The notes: generated by a model from the letters alone, not told the origin. A stretch of 34,851 nucleotides of DNA from Pantoea brenneri (GCA_002095305.1 MIEI01000052.1:1-34851); one strand, 5' to 3'. Shown: positions 14,544-24,280, counted from the first letter of the stretch. Made by a program: numbers and translations.

Positions 14544-15845
14544 TTACACCACGGGCAAACCCAGGTTCTCGCGTAGCGTGGCAAACGGGTAATCGTCACG
14601 GAACAGCCCCCGGCGGCGCAGTTCCGGGATCACCCGTTCGACAAACAGGTCGAGCTGTTCCGGCATGATGGCGGGCATGATGTTAAAGCCATCCGCGCCG
14701 CCCTGTTCCAGCCACAGCTGGAAATCATCAGCAATATCCTGCGCGGTACCGACAATCACCCGGTGCCCGCGTGAACCCGCCGCAATGGCTGCCAGCTCAC
14801 GCAGCGTCAGGTTTTCACGTTTTGCCATTTCGGTCATCAGCTTAACGCGACTCTGATTCCCTTCACCCGGCGGCACCTCCGGCACCGGGCCATCCAGCGG
14901 ATACTGGCTGAGATCCATGCTGAATCGCAGCGAAAGCTGACGCAGCCCATTATCAATATCCACCAGCGTATTCAGCTCCTTCCACAGCGCCTGCGCCTCT
15001 TCGCGCGTGCGGCCGACAATCGGCATCACGCCAGGCATGATCACCACATGATCCGGATTACGTCCGGCAGCAACCACCTGCTCTTTCTGGCTGCGGTAGA
15101 AGGTTTGCGCTTCCTCAAGGCTGGCGGCGGCGGTGAAGATCACCTCTGCGGTCTCAGCCGCCAGCTTCTGACCATCGGCAGAGGAACCGGCCTCAATAAT
15201 CACCGGACGCCCCTGCGGAGAACGGGTGATGTTAAGCGGGCCCTGTACCTGGAAATGCTCGCCCTGATGGTTGATCGGCTTGATTTTGTCATCGACAAAA
15301 TATTCACCGGTCTGCTTGTTGGGCTGAACCGCACCCTCTTCCCAGCCTTGCCATAACTTGTTGGTGACCTCGAGGAACTCGCGCGCCCGGGCATAGCGTG
15401 CGGCGTGGTCGGGCATATCGCTGCGGCTGAAGTTACGGGCAACATCGTCTGAAAACGAGGTCACGACGTTCCAGGCTGCGCGCCCCCGGCTGATGTGATC
15501 CAGCGATGAGAAGCTGCGCGCCAGGGTAAAGGGATCGCTAAAGGTGGTAGAGGCGGTCGCCGCCAGGCCAATGCGACGGGTATTGACCGCCAGCGCGGAG
15601 AGCATCGTCAGCGGTTCCAGTCGGGCCATGGTCGACGGCAGTCGGTACATGCTGGTTGCCAGCGCATCGCCGACAAAAAACAGGTCGAACTTACCCGCTT
15701 CCGCTTTTTTGGCGAGGGTGATCAGCCAGTCGATGTCCGTGGGATCGCCGAGCTGCTGGGTCAGACGCCAGCCGCTGACGTGTTGTCCCACCGGCTGAAC
15801 GAAAAGACCGAGTCGCAGGCGACGTGATGATGTTGGCTGTTGCAT
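14544..15845 (-). CDS. LLM-class flavin-dependent monooxygenase (NtaA/SnaA/YxeK-like)
   Basis: The 433-residue protein belongs to the luciferase-like NtaA/SnaA/DszA/SoxA monooxygenases, which use reduced FMN supplied by a reductase. Typical segments are GLFVQPVGQHVSGWR near the N terminus, FDLFFVGDA, GLAATASTTFSDPFTLARSF, the SRGRAAWNVVTS motif, GEHFQVQGPLN, VIIEAGSSADGQ and GRTREEAQ. It is the expected type of enzyme for the YxeK step of S-(2-succino)cysteine breakdown, in which an N-acetylated thioether is cleaved by oxygenation. The ATG at 15845 follows AGGA, 47 bases after the dehydrogenase stop, so the two are co-transcribed. The rest of a yxe-like set lies on either side, which supports a role in thioether salvage; exact substrate is inferred, not shown. 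Confidence 0.88.
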   Translation of the reverse strand: MQQPTSSRRLRLGLFVQPVGQHVSGWRLTQQLGDPTDIDWLITLAKKAEAGKFDLFFVGDALATSMYRLPSTMARLEPLTMLSALAVNTRRIGLAATASTTFSDPFTLARSFSSLDHISRGRAAWNVVTSFSDDVARNFSRSDMPDHAARYARAREFLEVTNKLWQGWEEGAVQPNKQTGEYFVDDKIKPINHQGEHFQVQGPLNITRSPQGRPVIIEAGSSADGQKLAAETAEVIFTAAASLEEAQTFYRSQKEQVVAAGRNPDHVVIMPGVMPIVGRTREEAQALWKELNTLVDIDNGLRQLSLRFSMDLSQYPLDGPVPEVPPGEGNQSRVKLMTEMAKRENLTLRELAAIAAGSRGHRVIVGTAQDIADDFQLWLEQGGADGFNIMPAIMPEQLDLFVERVIPELRRRGLFRDDYPFATLRENLGLPVV

Positions 15846-15892
15846 AAAAGATTCCTGGTCGGTAAAGGTGAAAAGTCGGGCCGCAGCCCGGC

Positions 15893-16963
15893 TTAAACAA
15901 GGTGGTCAGTCGCCAGCAGTGCCTGCTCCAGCGTCGCCGCGGTCAGGGTAAACGGCAGGCGTTCTGCACTGGCTTGGGGAAACTTAATCTGCTGCGCGAG
16001 AGTGTGCAGACGTGCAGCGCGATCGCCACTCAGGGCCGGCAGCGTTAGCGGCATCGCATATTGACGTAACAGTGCCAGCAGCCCGGCATCAGGCTCACCG
16101 TGATGTTCAATCAGCGACTGCACCAGCAGGCTGTACCCGACTTTCTCGCCGTGCAGCCAGTGGTGCAGCTCCGGCTGGTGGGTCAGTTGATTATGAATGG
16201 CATGGGCAACGCCCGGCGTAGGCAGCACGTCACGCACGCTGTTCGCCAGTCCGGCCAGCACGATACTGGCATCAATCACCCTGACCAGTGCCGGCGTGAC
16301 CTGCTGCTGCTGGTTGGCTGCCACCGCCGCGTCACCCCACTGCTGAAAGGTCTCCAGCGCCCGCCGTGCGGTCATCACTTTAAGCTCCAGCGCCAGGTCG
16401 TCCGGGTTGTGACGCTGATACGGCTGGAATTCGTAATATTTTGCCAGCGCATCAACAATGCCCGCTTTCAGGTAACGCACGTCGCTGCGCGCGATCACTT
16501 CGCTGTCTACCAGCACCAGCTCGGGCATTTTCCCCAGCGGCTGACTGCGCAGATGCTCTCCCCGATCGCTGTAGATGATGGCAAGCGGCGACCAGGCGGC
16601 GCAGGTGGCGGCCAGGGTGGCGAAGTTAACCAGCGTGACGGCCGGGAGCTGGCTGGCTGCGGCTTTGGCGGTATCCAGTACCCGTCCACCGCCAATCGCC
16701 AGCAGCAGCTCAGCCCCCTGCTGTTCGGTATTGTGTTTTAAGTGGGCGATCGCCTGTTCAGTACATTCACCGGGTAAATACTCCAGCTGCCAGCTAATTC
16801 CGCTAGCCTCAAGACTCTGGCTTAATTCCGGATTAACCGCCTGCCAGGCGTGCGGCGAGGTAAATATACGAATATGCGTGGCGTAAGGTTTAATAAATTC
16901 ACCGGCACGGGCGCGCAGGCCAGCCTCATGCGCGTAGGCGCGCGGAGATTTAATCGCTAACAC
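15893..16963 (-). CDS. Iron-dependent alcohol dehydrogenase family, HcxA/YbdH-like
   Basis: The 356-residue protein has the glycerol-dehydrogenase-like fold with the NAD(P)-binding LLAIGGGRVLDTAKA segment, and closely follows E. coli HcxA (YbdH): ATLAATCAAWSPLAIIYSDR, GIVDALAKYYE with its metal-binding Asp, HAIHNQLT and WLHGEKVGYSLLVQS with metal-binding His residues. HcxA reduces 2-oxoacids such as 2-oxobutyrate, oxaloacetate and 2-oxoglutarate to hydroxyacids. The start is a GTG at 16963, chosen for its AGGA ribosome site; no ATG is nearby. It is the first gene of the operon with the LLM monooxygenase. Since cleavage of succinylated cysteine releases a 2-oxoacid, a reductase for that product is a sensible partner; this is inference. 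Confidence 0.82.
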   Translation of the reverse strand: MLAIKSPRAYAHEAGLRARAGEFIKPYATHIRIFTSPHAWQAVNPELSQSLEASGISWQLEYLPGECTEQAIAHLKHNTEQQGAELLLAIGGGRVLDTAKAAASQLPAVTLVNFATLAATCAAWSPLAIIYSDRGEHLRSQPLGKMPELVLVDSEVIARSDVRYLKAGIVDALAKYYEFQPYQRHNPDDLALELKVMTARRALETFQQWGDAAVAANQQQQVTPALVRVIDASIVLAGLANSVRDVLPTPGVAHAIHNQLTHQPELHHWLHGEKVGYSLLVQSLIEHHGEPDAGLLALLRQYAMPLTLPALSGDRAARLHTLAQQIKFPQASAERLPFTLTAATLEQALLATDHLV

Positions 16964-17264
16964 GTTTCTATCCTGTTTATAGGTAAGGCCGGTTACAGGT
17001 AACGCCGGTTTATAAGGGAGGCTATAACCGATAAAGTTAATTTATTACATGGAGTTAATGGCGTTTTGTTATAGCGGCATTTGTTTTTTTCATACTACGG
17101 CAACCACCAATTTAAGCAATCAAAAACCGGCCAATTCAATTTCACAAATAGGCATTAGGATAGTTATTTTTCAGATATAGCCACCGGGTTTTAACTGTTA
17201 ATCTCATTAACCTTAAACGCTGACTTAATTATCCGCCCGCCGGGTGGCTATTCCGGGAAATATT
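16964..17264. promoter_or_regulatory. Divergent promoter region of the thioether-salvage cluster
   Basis: This AT-rich 301-base region separates the divergent dehydrogenase-monooxygenase and acetyltransferase-deacylase-PrpD operons. It contains an 8-bp inverted repeat, GCTATAAC (17021-17028) and GTTATAGC (17068-17075), which could bind a shared regulator across both promoters. No regulator gene lies inside the cluster. No -10/-35 pair could be assigned with confidence. Confidence 0.5.
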
Positions 17265-17810
17265 ATGCAACTCGACTTTCGTCAGGTGAGAGCAGATGAA
17301 ATCACTCTCTATCTGGCGCTGATGCACGCCGCTTATGCGCCGGTAAAAGCACTCGGCATCCATTTCGATGCCGCCACGGCCGATCGGGATAAGGCGCTGC
17401 GCCATCTGCAAAGTCACGGAGTTTATGCGCTGTATGCCGACGGTGTAATGGTCTCCTCAGTGACCCTGCGTTATCCCTGGGGGCCGCTGCCCGGTCCGTT
17501 TGGCCTGCCGCACATCGGCTGGTTTGGCGCGCATCCGGATTATGCTGGCCAGCATTTTGGCCGGCAGATTCTCCATCGGCTGGAGCAGGAGATCCTGATT
17601 GGTCAGCTGCGCGCACCGGCCGTCTCTCTCGGTACCGCCCTCAGCCATCCGTGGCTGCAACAGCTCTACCTCAAGCGTGGCTTCCAGCCGATGCATACCA
17701 CTGACCTCGGTAAAGGCCACATCACCCTCTATATGAAGAAAGTGCTGGATGAAGCGGCACACCATGCCTGGCTGAGCCGTCAGGTACCACCACAAGGGAA
17801 CATCGCATGA
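17265..17810 (+). CDS. GNAT-family N-acetyltransferase (YxeL/SnaB-like position)
   Basis: The 181-residue product (ATG at 17265; a GTG at 17244 would add seven residues) has GNAT features: an N-terminal FRQVRADEITLYLALMHAAY segment, the central beta-hairpin (YALYADGVMVSSVTLRYPWG), an acetyl-CoA loop region (HPDYAGQHFGRQILHRLEQE, equivalent to motif A) and the closing LYLKRGFQPM strand-helix common to GNAT enzymes. Its stop overlaps the start of the M20 deacylase gene (ATGA), so the two are coupled translationally. Acetylation followed by M20 deacetylation in one operon, with an LLM monooxygenase divergent, is the pattern of the N-acetylation strategy for S-modified cysteines in Bacillus. The acceptor is inferred to be an S-substituted cysteine. 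Confidence 0.83.
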   Translation: MQLDFRQVRADEITLYLALMHAAYAPVKALGIHFDAATADRDKALRHLQSHGVYALYADGVMVSSVTLRYPWGPLPGPFGLPHIGWFGAHPDYAGQHFGRQILHRLEQEILIGQLRAPAVSLGTALSHPWLQQLYLKRGFQPMHTTDLGKGHITLYMKKVLDEAAHHAWLSRQVPPQGNIA

Positions 17811-18958
17811 GCACCTTAGATCAGGCGGCGCTGGGCGAACGGTTGATCGCGTTGCGCCATGAACTGCATCGTTTTCCGGAACTGTCGAACCAGGAATTTG
17901 AAACCACCGCCCGCTTGCGGCAGCAGCTGGAGCAGCATCAGATCCGCATCCTCGATCTACCGCTGAAAACCGGCCTGGTGGCGGAGATAGGATCGTCATC
18001 GGGACCGCTGGTGGTGCTGCGATCTGATATTGATGCGTTGCCGATTGAGGAACAGTCCGGCGTCAGCTTTCGATCGGAACGTGCTGGAGTCATGCACGCC
18101 TGCGGCCATGATTTCCACTGCACCGCGGCGCTCGGTGCGGCAATCCTGTTAAAGCAGCAGGAAGCCAGCCTGTCCGGCCGGGTGCGCATTTTGTTCCAGC
18201 CGGCGGAAGAGACGGGCCAGGGCGCGCCAGCGGTGATCGCTACCGGTGCCCTCGCCGATGCGCGGGTGATTTTTGGTCTCCATAACGATCCCTCGCTGCC
18301 GGCGGGAGTGATCGGCAGTAAAGCGGGTCCGCTTACCGCCGCAGTAGATCGCTTTGATATCAGCATTACCGGCATCGGCAGTCATGCGGCCAAACCCCAT
18401 CAGGGTAACGATCCGATTGTTATTGCGGCGCAGATTGTCGCCGCTGCCCAGACGCTGATCAGCCGTAACGCCCCGTCCGCCGATAACGCGGTGGTCTCGA
18501 TTACGCAGATTCACAGTGGCAGCACCTGGAACGTCATTCCGGAAGGTGCCTGGCTGGAGGGGACGGTGCGATCGTTTTCGCAGCCTACCCGCGAACGGCT
18601 TGAGCAGCGCTTCCGTACCCTGGTGGCGGGCATCGGCGCGGCGTTTGATGCGCAAATCAGCTTTAACTGGCAGGCCGGACCGCCGTCCGTAGTGAATGAT
18701 GCCTACTGGACAGAGGTTGCACTGCAGCAGGCCAGCGCCAGCGGATTTGAAGCCCGGGTGGTGGAAGCCAGCCCGATTGGCGAAGACTTTGCCTTTTACC
18801 AGCAACAGCTGCCCGGCGCTTTTATGATGATCGGTACCGGAGAACCCTATGCGCTGCATCATCCGGCATTTCGTATTAATGATGCCGTGCTGCTGCCCAC
18901 CGCACGCTACCTGGCCGATCTGGCGCGGACAGCACTCACACTGCCGGAGCCGTCCTGA
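17807..18958 (+). CDS. M20-family amidohydrolase / N-acyl amino acid deacylase (YxeP-like)
   Basis: The 383-residue protein is an M20D aminoacylase related to hippurate and IAA-amino acid hydrolases. It has the LRSDIDALPI strand, the metal site HACGHDFH (His97, Cys99, His101, His104), QPAEETGQGA with the catalytic Glu pair (134-135), the SHAAKPHQGNDPI dimerisation-lid region and a C-terminal IGEDFAFY. The enzymes use two divalent metals to cleave N-acyl amino acids in the cytoplasm. Its ATG overlaps the acetyltransferase stop, and its own stop overlaps the next start (TGATG). In the proposed pathway it removes the acetyl group from N-acetylcysteine after thioether cleavage, the YxeP/SndA step. 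Confidence 0.9.
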   Translation: MSTLDQAALGERLIALRHELHRFPELSNQEFETTARLRQQLEQHQIRILDLPLKTGLVAEIGSSSGPLVVLRSDIDALPIEEQSGVSFRSERAGVMHACGHDFHCTAALGAAILLKQQEASLSGRVRILFQPAEETGQGAPAVIATGALADARVIFGLHNDPSLPAGVIGSKAGPLTAAVDRFDISITGIGSHAAKPHQGNDPIVIAAQIVAAAQTLISRNAPSADNAVVSITQIHSGSTWNVIPEGAWLEGTVRSFSQPTRERLEQRFRTLVAGIGAAFDAQISFNWQAGPPSVVNDAYWTEVALQQASASGFEARVVEASPIGEDFAFYQQQLPGAFMMIGTGEPYALHHPAFRINDAVLLPTARYLADLARTALTLPEPS

Positions 18959-20276
18959 TGAGCGGGACCGCCGCGCTGGCTGAGCGCATCGTCCACAGTC
19001 AACCGGATGCGCGGACACGCGACCACGCGCGACAAGGGATAGCCGATTTTCTGGCGGTGAGCTGGCCGGTGTTACAGGGTCAGGTGCCCGATAGCGGCTT
19101 ACCGGCGCTGCGTACCGTCTACGGTGATGGCGGCATCCGTTCGCAGGCATTGCTGCTCGGCTACGCCGGTCATGCGCTCGATTATGATGATTTCCATGCC
19201 GATTTCCGCGGTCACCCCAGCGTGGTGATCCTGCCGGCGCTGTTTGCCTGGCTGTCAGGCCAGCCCGCCGCCAGCGTGGAACAGTTCTGTGATGCCTATG
19301 TGGTGGGGGTGGAAACGGCCGGCCGGCTGGGACTGGCGGCCAGCCAGCAGCACTATGCGCTGGGCTATCACAACACCGCGACGCTGGCACCCTTGCCGCC
19401 GCCGCGGCGCTGGCTCGTTTCCTCGGCCTGTCCGCTGCCGCCACCGCCAGCCTGCTGGGGATCGCGGCTACCCAGGCCAGCGGTTTACGCGCTCAGTTTG
19501 GCTCGGCGGTAAAACCGCTGCATGCCGGCCTGGCGGCGGAACGTGCGGTGACCTCGGCCCAGCTGACGCTGGCTGGCATGACGGGCCGACCAGAAAATGT
19601 GATTGAGTCCTTTCTGGCCGCCAGCAGTGATGGCCAGGCGCAGCCGGAAAAGTTGACGCAGAACTGGGGTCAGCCCTGGCGTATCAGCGCCCCCGGGCTG
19701 GAGTTTAAGCCGTTCCCGACCTGCGCCGGTACCCACAGCGCGGCGGAAGCGGCGGGTCTGCTACGCCAGCAGTGGCTGTCCAGCGGCCAGCCGCTTGATG
19801 CACTGCTGCGCCAGATCGTGGCTATCGCCGTCGCCTTTCCGCCCGGCGGTGACATTGCCGCCCCGGTCACGGTACCAGCCAACGGTATCGAAGCGCGCTT
19901 TAGCCTCGAATATGTGATTGCCGCGATGTTGATTTACGGCGATCTGCGTTTGTCAGATTTTGCCGAAGGCGATGTTAATCCGGAGATTATGCCGCTGGCC
20001 GCCCGCGTTCGCCGTATGCCGGATCCTTCTGCGCCGCCGGATGCCCTCAATCCGGCACAGCGCTTTCACCGCGTGACGCTGTCGCTGGCGGATGGCACCA
20101 CACGGCATCAGCAGCGCACGCGGCAGGAATCGCTGGCGGAGGGCGTTGATGTCGGGCGTAAACTGCGACTGGCACTGGGTGACAGCTCACCGGAACTGCT
20201 GGCGCACAGCGCGCTGCGCTCAACCGCCGATTTGCAGGCAGTGACAGACGCACTGCTGCAAAGTCTGCGGCCATAG
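18958..20276 (+). pseudogene. MmgE/PrpD-family protein (YxeQ-like), one frameshift
   Basis: The N-terminal frame (ATG at 18958, overlapping the deacylase stop) covers GIADFLAVSWPV, GHALDYDDFHADFRGHPSVV and LGYHNTATLA, all typical of the MmgE/PrpD family, then runs into a Pro-rich false frame and stops at 19512. The correct continuation (LAAAAALARFLGLSAAATAS, GLRAQFGSAVKPLHAGLAAE, FPTCAGTHSAAEAA) is in another frame to 20276. Restoring one G near 19386-19388 gives NTATLGTLAAAAALA, the family's usual wording, and a normal length of about 439 residues. The family includes 2-methylcitrate and cis-aconitate-processing enzymes acting on tricarboxylates; YxeQ of Bacillus occupies the same operon position but its role is not settled. 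As written it is interrupted. Confidence 0.85.
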
Positions 20277-20280
20277 CGGC

Positions 20281-22566
20281 TTAGTGTGGCGGAATAAAAG
20301 CCCGCACCGGCGGCCGTTCGCCCCTGAATTTCCGCACCTGCACCACCGTAATCTGTCCGCTGCAGTCCTGGGTCAGGGAGGAGGTGCCGATGTCCAGCGT
20401 CAACACGTTCGGATTACCGTGACGGCATAACGGGCGGGCGGCGGCAGGATCGACCGGATCGTACCAGGCACCGGTAGGCAACTGCAGCACGCCAGCCATG
20501 ATGCTGTCGGTGACGCGGGCACTGGCAAGCACGTGGCCGCGATCGTTGTACAGCTCAATCAGATCGCCCTCGGCGATAGCCAGCCGGGCCGCATCCTGCG
20601 GATTGAGGCTGCACACTTCCCGTCCGTCGCGCTTACCGCTCAGGCTAAAGTCGCCAAAATCGAGCTGGCTATGCAGGCGCGTCGCTGGCTGGTTGGCAAT
20701 CAACCAGAAGGGATGATCAGCCGTCGGCTTTTGCTGCGGCTCACGCCACACCGGATGTCCCGGACAGTTTTGATAGTTAAAGCTGGCGATGGTGGCGGAG
20801 AAGATCTCAATTTTTCCGCTTGGTGTCGGCAGCGGTGCGGCATCAGGATCGGCACGAAACGCGTTGATCATCCGGCCACCATCCTTTAACTGCGGCAACG
20901 TCAGCACGCCCTGCTGCCAGAACGTGTCGAAATCCGGAATCGATACCTGGTGTGCCGCCAGTTTTTGCTGTAGCTGATGGTAATGATGTTGCAGCCAGCC
21001 ACGCGCATCACGCCCTTCGGTAAACGCCTCTTCCCTGCCGAGCCGCCGCGCCAGTTCACTGAAAATCGTGTAGTCATCGCGCGCTTCAGCATAAGGCGCA
21101 GCCACCGGCTGCATCGCGATTAAATGCCGATCGGTTGGCGCACCGCCGATATCTTCCCGCTCCAGCTTCATGGTGGCGGGCAACACAATATCGGCGTGGC
21201 GAGCGGTGGCGGTCCAGGCGCTCTCATGCACGATAAAAGTATCGAGCTGACAAAAAGCCTGACGCAGGCGCGCCAGATCCTGATGATGATGAAAAGGATT
21301 GCCGCCCGCCCAGTAAGCCAGACGGATATGGGGATAGCGCAGCTGACGGCCGTTGTAATCAAATCGGGTGCCCGGATTCAGCAGCATATCGGCAATCCGC
21401 GCCACCGGAATAAAGCGATCGATGCCATTTTTACCCTGCGGTAAGGCCGGAAAGCTGACCAGATTATGGTGTTTGCCATAATGGCCCAGCGCGCCAAGCG
21501 CATAGGTGTAGCCGCCGCCGGGCAGGCCGGGTTGGCCGAGTGCCGCCGCCAGCACCAGGCCGAGCCACACCGGTTGTTCGCCGTGCTCGGCGCGCTGTAA
21601 CGCATGCGCCACCGTCACCAGCACCCGTTTGCCGTGCAGCTGACGGGCGAACTGTCTGATAACGTCGTGGCTGACGCCACAGATGCTGGCCGCCCAGCGC
21701 GCATCGTGCACTACGCCATCCTCTTCACCGCGCAGATAAGCCACCATCTCTGGCCAGCCGACGCAATAACGGGCCAGAAACGCCTCATCGGTTAACGCCT
21801 CTTCGATCAGCACTGCCAGCAGACCGAGCATAAACGCCGCATCGGTGCCGGGTCGCAGTGCCAGCCACTCGCCCCGCGTGTCGTCCGGCAGATCGCTTTT
21901 CAGCGGACTGACCGAGATAAAGCGGGTTCCGCGCCGCGCCGCCTGCTGCATAAAATCACGTTCGGTATGCTCACTCAAACCGCCACTGGCGACCTGAGAA
22001 TTTTTCAGCGCCAGTCCGCCAAAGGCCAGCACGATATCGCTGTGGCTGGCGATCTCTTCCCAGCTCACGCCACGGCGGGCAATTTCGTTCATCTCACCGA
22101 CGATGTGCGGCAGCAGCACCGAGGCCGCGCCGGAACTGTAACTGTTGACTGACCGGACATAACCGCCGAGCGTGGTGTTAAGAAAGCGGTGCACCTGACT
22201 TTGTGCATGATGGAAGCGACCGGCGCTGGACCAGCCATATGAGCCGCCAAAAATTCCGGCCGGCCCCCAGGTCTGCCCGACCCGCGAGAGTTCCTGCGCC
22301 ACCCGTTGCAGGGCGTCGTCCCAGTCGATGGCGATATAGTCATCGACCCCGCGACGCGAGTCGGGACCCGGCCCATTCTCCAGCCAGCCACGCCGCACCA
22401 TCGGGCGGGCAACCCGCGCCGGATGATTGAGTGCCTGCTGGAAGTTTTGCAATAAAGGACTGGGATGAGGATCGCCCTCGAACGGAGCGATAATCAGGCG
22501 ATCGCCTTCGCGCCGGGCATGAAAAGCCCCCCAATGCGCGCTGTGCATTACCGGTTTCTGCGTCAT
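20281..22566 (-). CDS. BisC/TorA-family molybdopterin S/N-oxide reductase
   Basis: The 761-residue protein (ATG at 22566 with AGGA upstream; a GTG three bases earlier is possible) aligns along its whole length with biotin sulfoxide reductase BisC (777 residues). Shared blocks include HSAHWGAFHAR at the start, GIFGGSYGWSSAG with the Ser that binds Mo, GTDAAFMLGL, AYWAGGNPFHHHQD, RHADIVLPAT, TPSGKIEIFS and NQPATRLHSQLDF. There is no twin-arginine signal peptide or N-terminal FeS motif, so it is cytoplasmic like BisC. It lies 36 bases after the ABC ATPase gene in the same operon and converges with the PrpD-type gene. I infer reduction of a sulfoxide of an imported S-containing amino acid; substrate is not shown. 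Confidence 0.87.
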   Translation of the reverse strand: MTQKPVMHSAHWGAFHARREGDRLIIAPFEGDPHPSPLLQNFQQALNHPARVARPMVRRGWLENGPGPDSRRGVDDYIAIDWDDALQRVAQELSRVGQTWGPAGIFGGSYGWSSAGRFHHAQSQVHRFLNTTLGGYVRSVNSYSSGAASVLLPHIVGEMNEIARRGVSWEEIASHSDIVLAFGGLALKNSQVASGGLSEHTERDFMQQAARRGTRFISVSPLKSDLPDDTRGEWLALRPGTDAAFMLGLLAVLIEEALTDEAFLARYCVGWPEMVAYLRGEEDGVVHDARWAASICGVSHDVIRQFARQLHGKRVLVTVAHALQRAEHGEQPVWLGLVLAAALGQPGLPGGGYTYALGALGHYGKHHNLVSFPALPQGKNGIDRFIPVARIADMLLNPGTRFDYNGRQLRYPHIRLAYWAGGNPFHHHQDLARLRQAFCQLDTFIVHESAWTATARHADIVLPATMKLEREDIGGAPTDRHLIAMQPVAAPYAEARDDYTIFSELARRLGREEAFTEGRDARGWLQHHYHQLQQKLAAHQVSIPDFDTFWQQGVLTLPQLKDGGRMINAFRADPDAAPLPTPSGKIEIFSATIASFNYQNCPGHPVWREPQQKPTADHPFWLIANQPATRLHSQLDFGDFSLSGKRDGREVCSLNPQDAARLAIAEGDLIELYNDRGHVLASARVTDSIMAGVLQLPTGAWYDPVDPAAARPLCRHGNPNVLTLDIGTSSLTQDCSGQITVVQVRKFRGERPPVRAFIPPH

Positions 22567-22602
22567 CACGTTTCCTGGCTTACGGGCAACAAAAAACGCT
22601 GC

Positions 22603-23364
22603 TTACAGCACCGTTGCAATAAAGTTTCTGACCCGTCCGTTGGCCGGATCGTCGAGCACCTGTTGTGTCGGACCCGCGGCGATAATTTTGCCGCTTTCCA
22701 TAAACACAATGTTGTCCGCCACTTCGCGAGCAAAGCCAATTTCGTGGGTCACCACCACCATGGTGATCCCGGAGTGCGCCAGCTGCTTTATCACCTGGAG
22801 CACTTCGCCGACCAGCTCAGGATCGAGCGCGGACGTCGGCTCATCAAACAGCAACACGCCGGGGTCCATCGCCAGCGCACGGGCAATCGCCACACGCTGC
22901 TGCTGACCGCCGGAAAGATTTTGCGGCCACTCCTGCTCGCGTCCGTCCAGACCCACCTGTTTCAGCAACGCCAGCGCTTTGCTGGTCGCCTGCTGGCGAT
23001 TCTGTTTTTTCACCCGCATCGGTGCATCAATGATGTTTTGCAAGACGGTGCGGTGCGGGAACAGATTGAACTGCTGGAACACCATGCCGATTTCAGCGCG
23101 CTGGCGGGCAATCGCCCGGCTGCTGAGTTCATGCAGCGCCTGGCCCTTTTGCTGATATCCCACCCTCTCTCCGCCAATACGGATGGTGCCGCCATCGAGC
23201 TTTTCGAGGTGGTTGATACAGCGCAGCAGAGTCGATTTACCCGAACCGGACGGACCGAGGATAACGGTCACCGAGCCGGCGGGAATATCGAGGTTAACTT
23301 CATCGAGAATGGTCACGCCGGAGAAGCGCTTGGTGACCTTGCGCAGTGCGATCGCTTCAGCCAT
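22603..23364 (-). CDS. Polar amino-acid ABC transporter, ATP-binding protein
   Basis: The 253-residue protein is a GlnQ/HisP-type ATPase: Walker A GPSGSGKST (residues 37-45), Q-loop FQQFNLFPHRTV, signature LSGGQQQRVAIARAL, Walker B VLLFDEPTSALDPEL and switch His in VVVTHEIGFA. It energises import of amino acids from the periplasm together with the permease and binding protein encoded upstream. Its ATG overlaps the end of the permease gene by eight bases, which implies coupled translation. In the Bacillus yxe cluster the counterpart is YxeO. Confidence 0.93.
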   Translation of the reverse strand: MAEAIALRKVTKRFSGVTILDEVNLDIPAGSVTVILGPSGSGKSTLLRCINHLEKLDGGTIRIGGERVGYQQKGQALHELSSRAIARQRAEIGMVFQQFNLFPHRTVLQNIIDAPMRVKKQNRQQATSKALALLKQVGLDGREQEWPQNLSGGQQQRVAIARALAMDPGVLLFDEPTSALDPELVGEVLQVIKQLAHSGITMVVVTHEIGFAREVADNIVFMESGKIIAAGPTQQVLDDPANGRVRNFIATVL

Positions 23365-24280
23365 TGCTGGTGCTCCTTGCGGTTTTCAAGCCAGAAAAGC
23401 GCGCCAGTGACGGCCATAAACGGCGCGTTTCACGGCGGGTGACGCCGCGGCCAAAATAACGTTCGACGTAATATTGTCCCACCGACAACACCGAGGTCAT
23501 CAGCAGATACCACAGCGTCGCGACCAGCAGCAGCGGGATCACTTCATAGGTGCGCTGATAAATAATCTGCGCCGAGAACAGTACGTCCTGCAGTGAGATC
23601 ACCGATACCACCGCGGTGGTTTTTAACTGGCCGATAATTTCATTACCGGCGGGCGGCAGAATGGCACGCATTGCCTGCGGTAACACGGTATAGCGGAAAA
23701 TCTGCGCCGGGCGATAACCGAGGGCGCGTGCGGCTTCAACCTGCCCATTACCCACGCTCTGGATGCCGGCACGCACAATCTCTGCGGCATAAGCAGACTG
23801 ATGCATCACCAGCGCGATCACCGCGGCGCTGAACGGGCTGACCAGCGCATTGGACTGGGCGCTCCAGATCTCGCCATAACCGGGGATCGACAGCGCGATT
23901 TTGGGATAAAGGGCCGCGATGTTGTACCAGAGAAACAGCTGCACCAGCATCGGCACGCCGCGGAAAAACCAGGTATAGGCCCAGCTTACCGCGACCAGCA
24001 CCGGGTTGGCGGAGAGGCGCATCAGCGCCAGCACCGTGCCGAAAGCAAACCCCAGCACCACCGAAATCGCCGTCAGTTGCAGCGTCATTAACACACCCTG
24101 CAGAATGGAGGGCGCGGTAAAGTTCGCCGCAATCACGTCCCACTCAAAGCGTGGATTGTTAATCATCGAGTTCGCCATCGCCACCACGCACAACAGCACG
24201 ACCAGCGCACTCAGCCAGCGTCCATAGTAGCGTTTACCGACAATTCTCAGATCCTCGGTGTGGTCATCAGGCGCACTCAT
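23357..24280 (-). CDS. Polar amino-acid ABC transporter, permease
   Basis: The 307-residue protein belongs to the HisM/GlnP permeases. It begins with a hydrophilic stretch and an isolated N-terminal helix (LSALVVLLCVVAMANSMI), followed by the family core: GVLMTLQLTAISVVLGFAFG, a conserved FFRGVPMLVQLFLWYN segment, the EIVRAGIQSVGNGQVEAARA EAA loop that contacts the ATPase, and QAMRAILPPAGNEIIGQLK. A C-terminal basic tail extends beyond the usual end. A single permease presumably forms a homodimer. Its start overlaps the stop of the binding-protein gene (ATGA) and its end overlaps the ATPase start. Confidence 0.93.
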   Translation of the reverse strand: MSAPDDHTEDLRIVGKRYYGRWLSALVVLLCVVAMANSMINNPRFEWDVIAANFTAPSILQGVLMTLQLTAISVVLGFAFGTVLALMRLSANPVLVAVSWAYTWFFRGVPMLVQLFLWYNIAALYPKIALSIPGYGEIWSAQSNALVSPFSAAVIALVMHQSAYAAEIVRAGIQSVGNGQVEAARALGYRPAQIFRYTVLPQAMRAILPPAGNEIIGQLKTTAVVSVISLQDVLFSAQIIYQRTYEVIPLLLVATLWYLLMTSVLSVGQYYVERYFGRGVTRRETRRLWPSLARFSGLKTARSTSNG

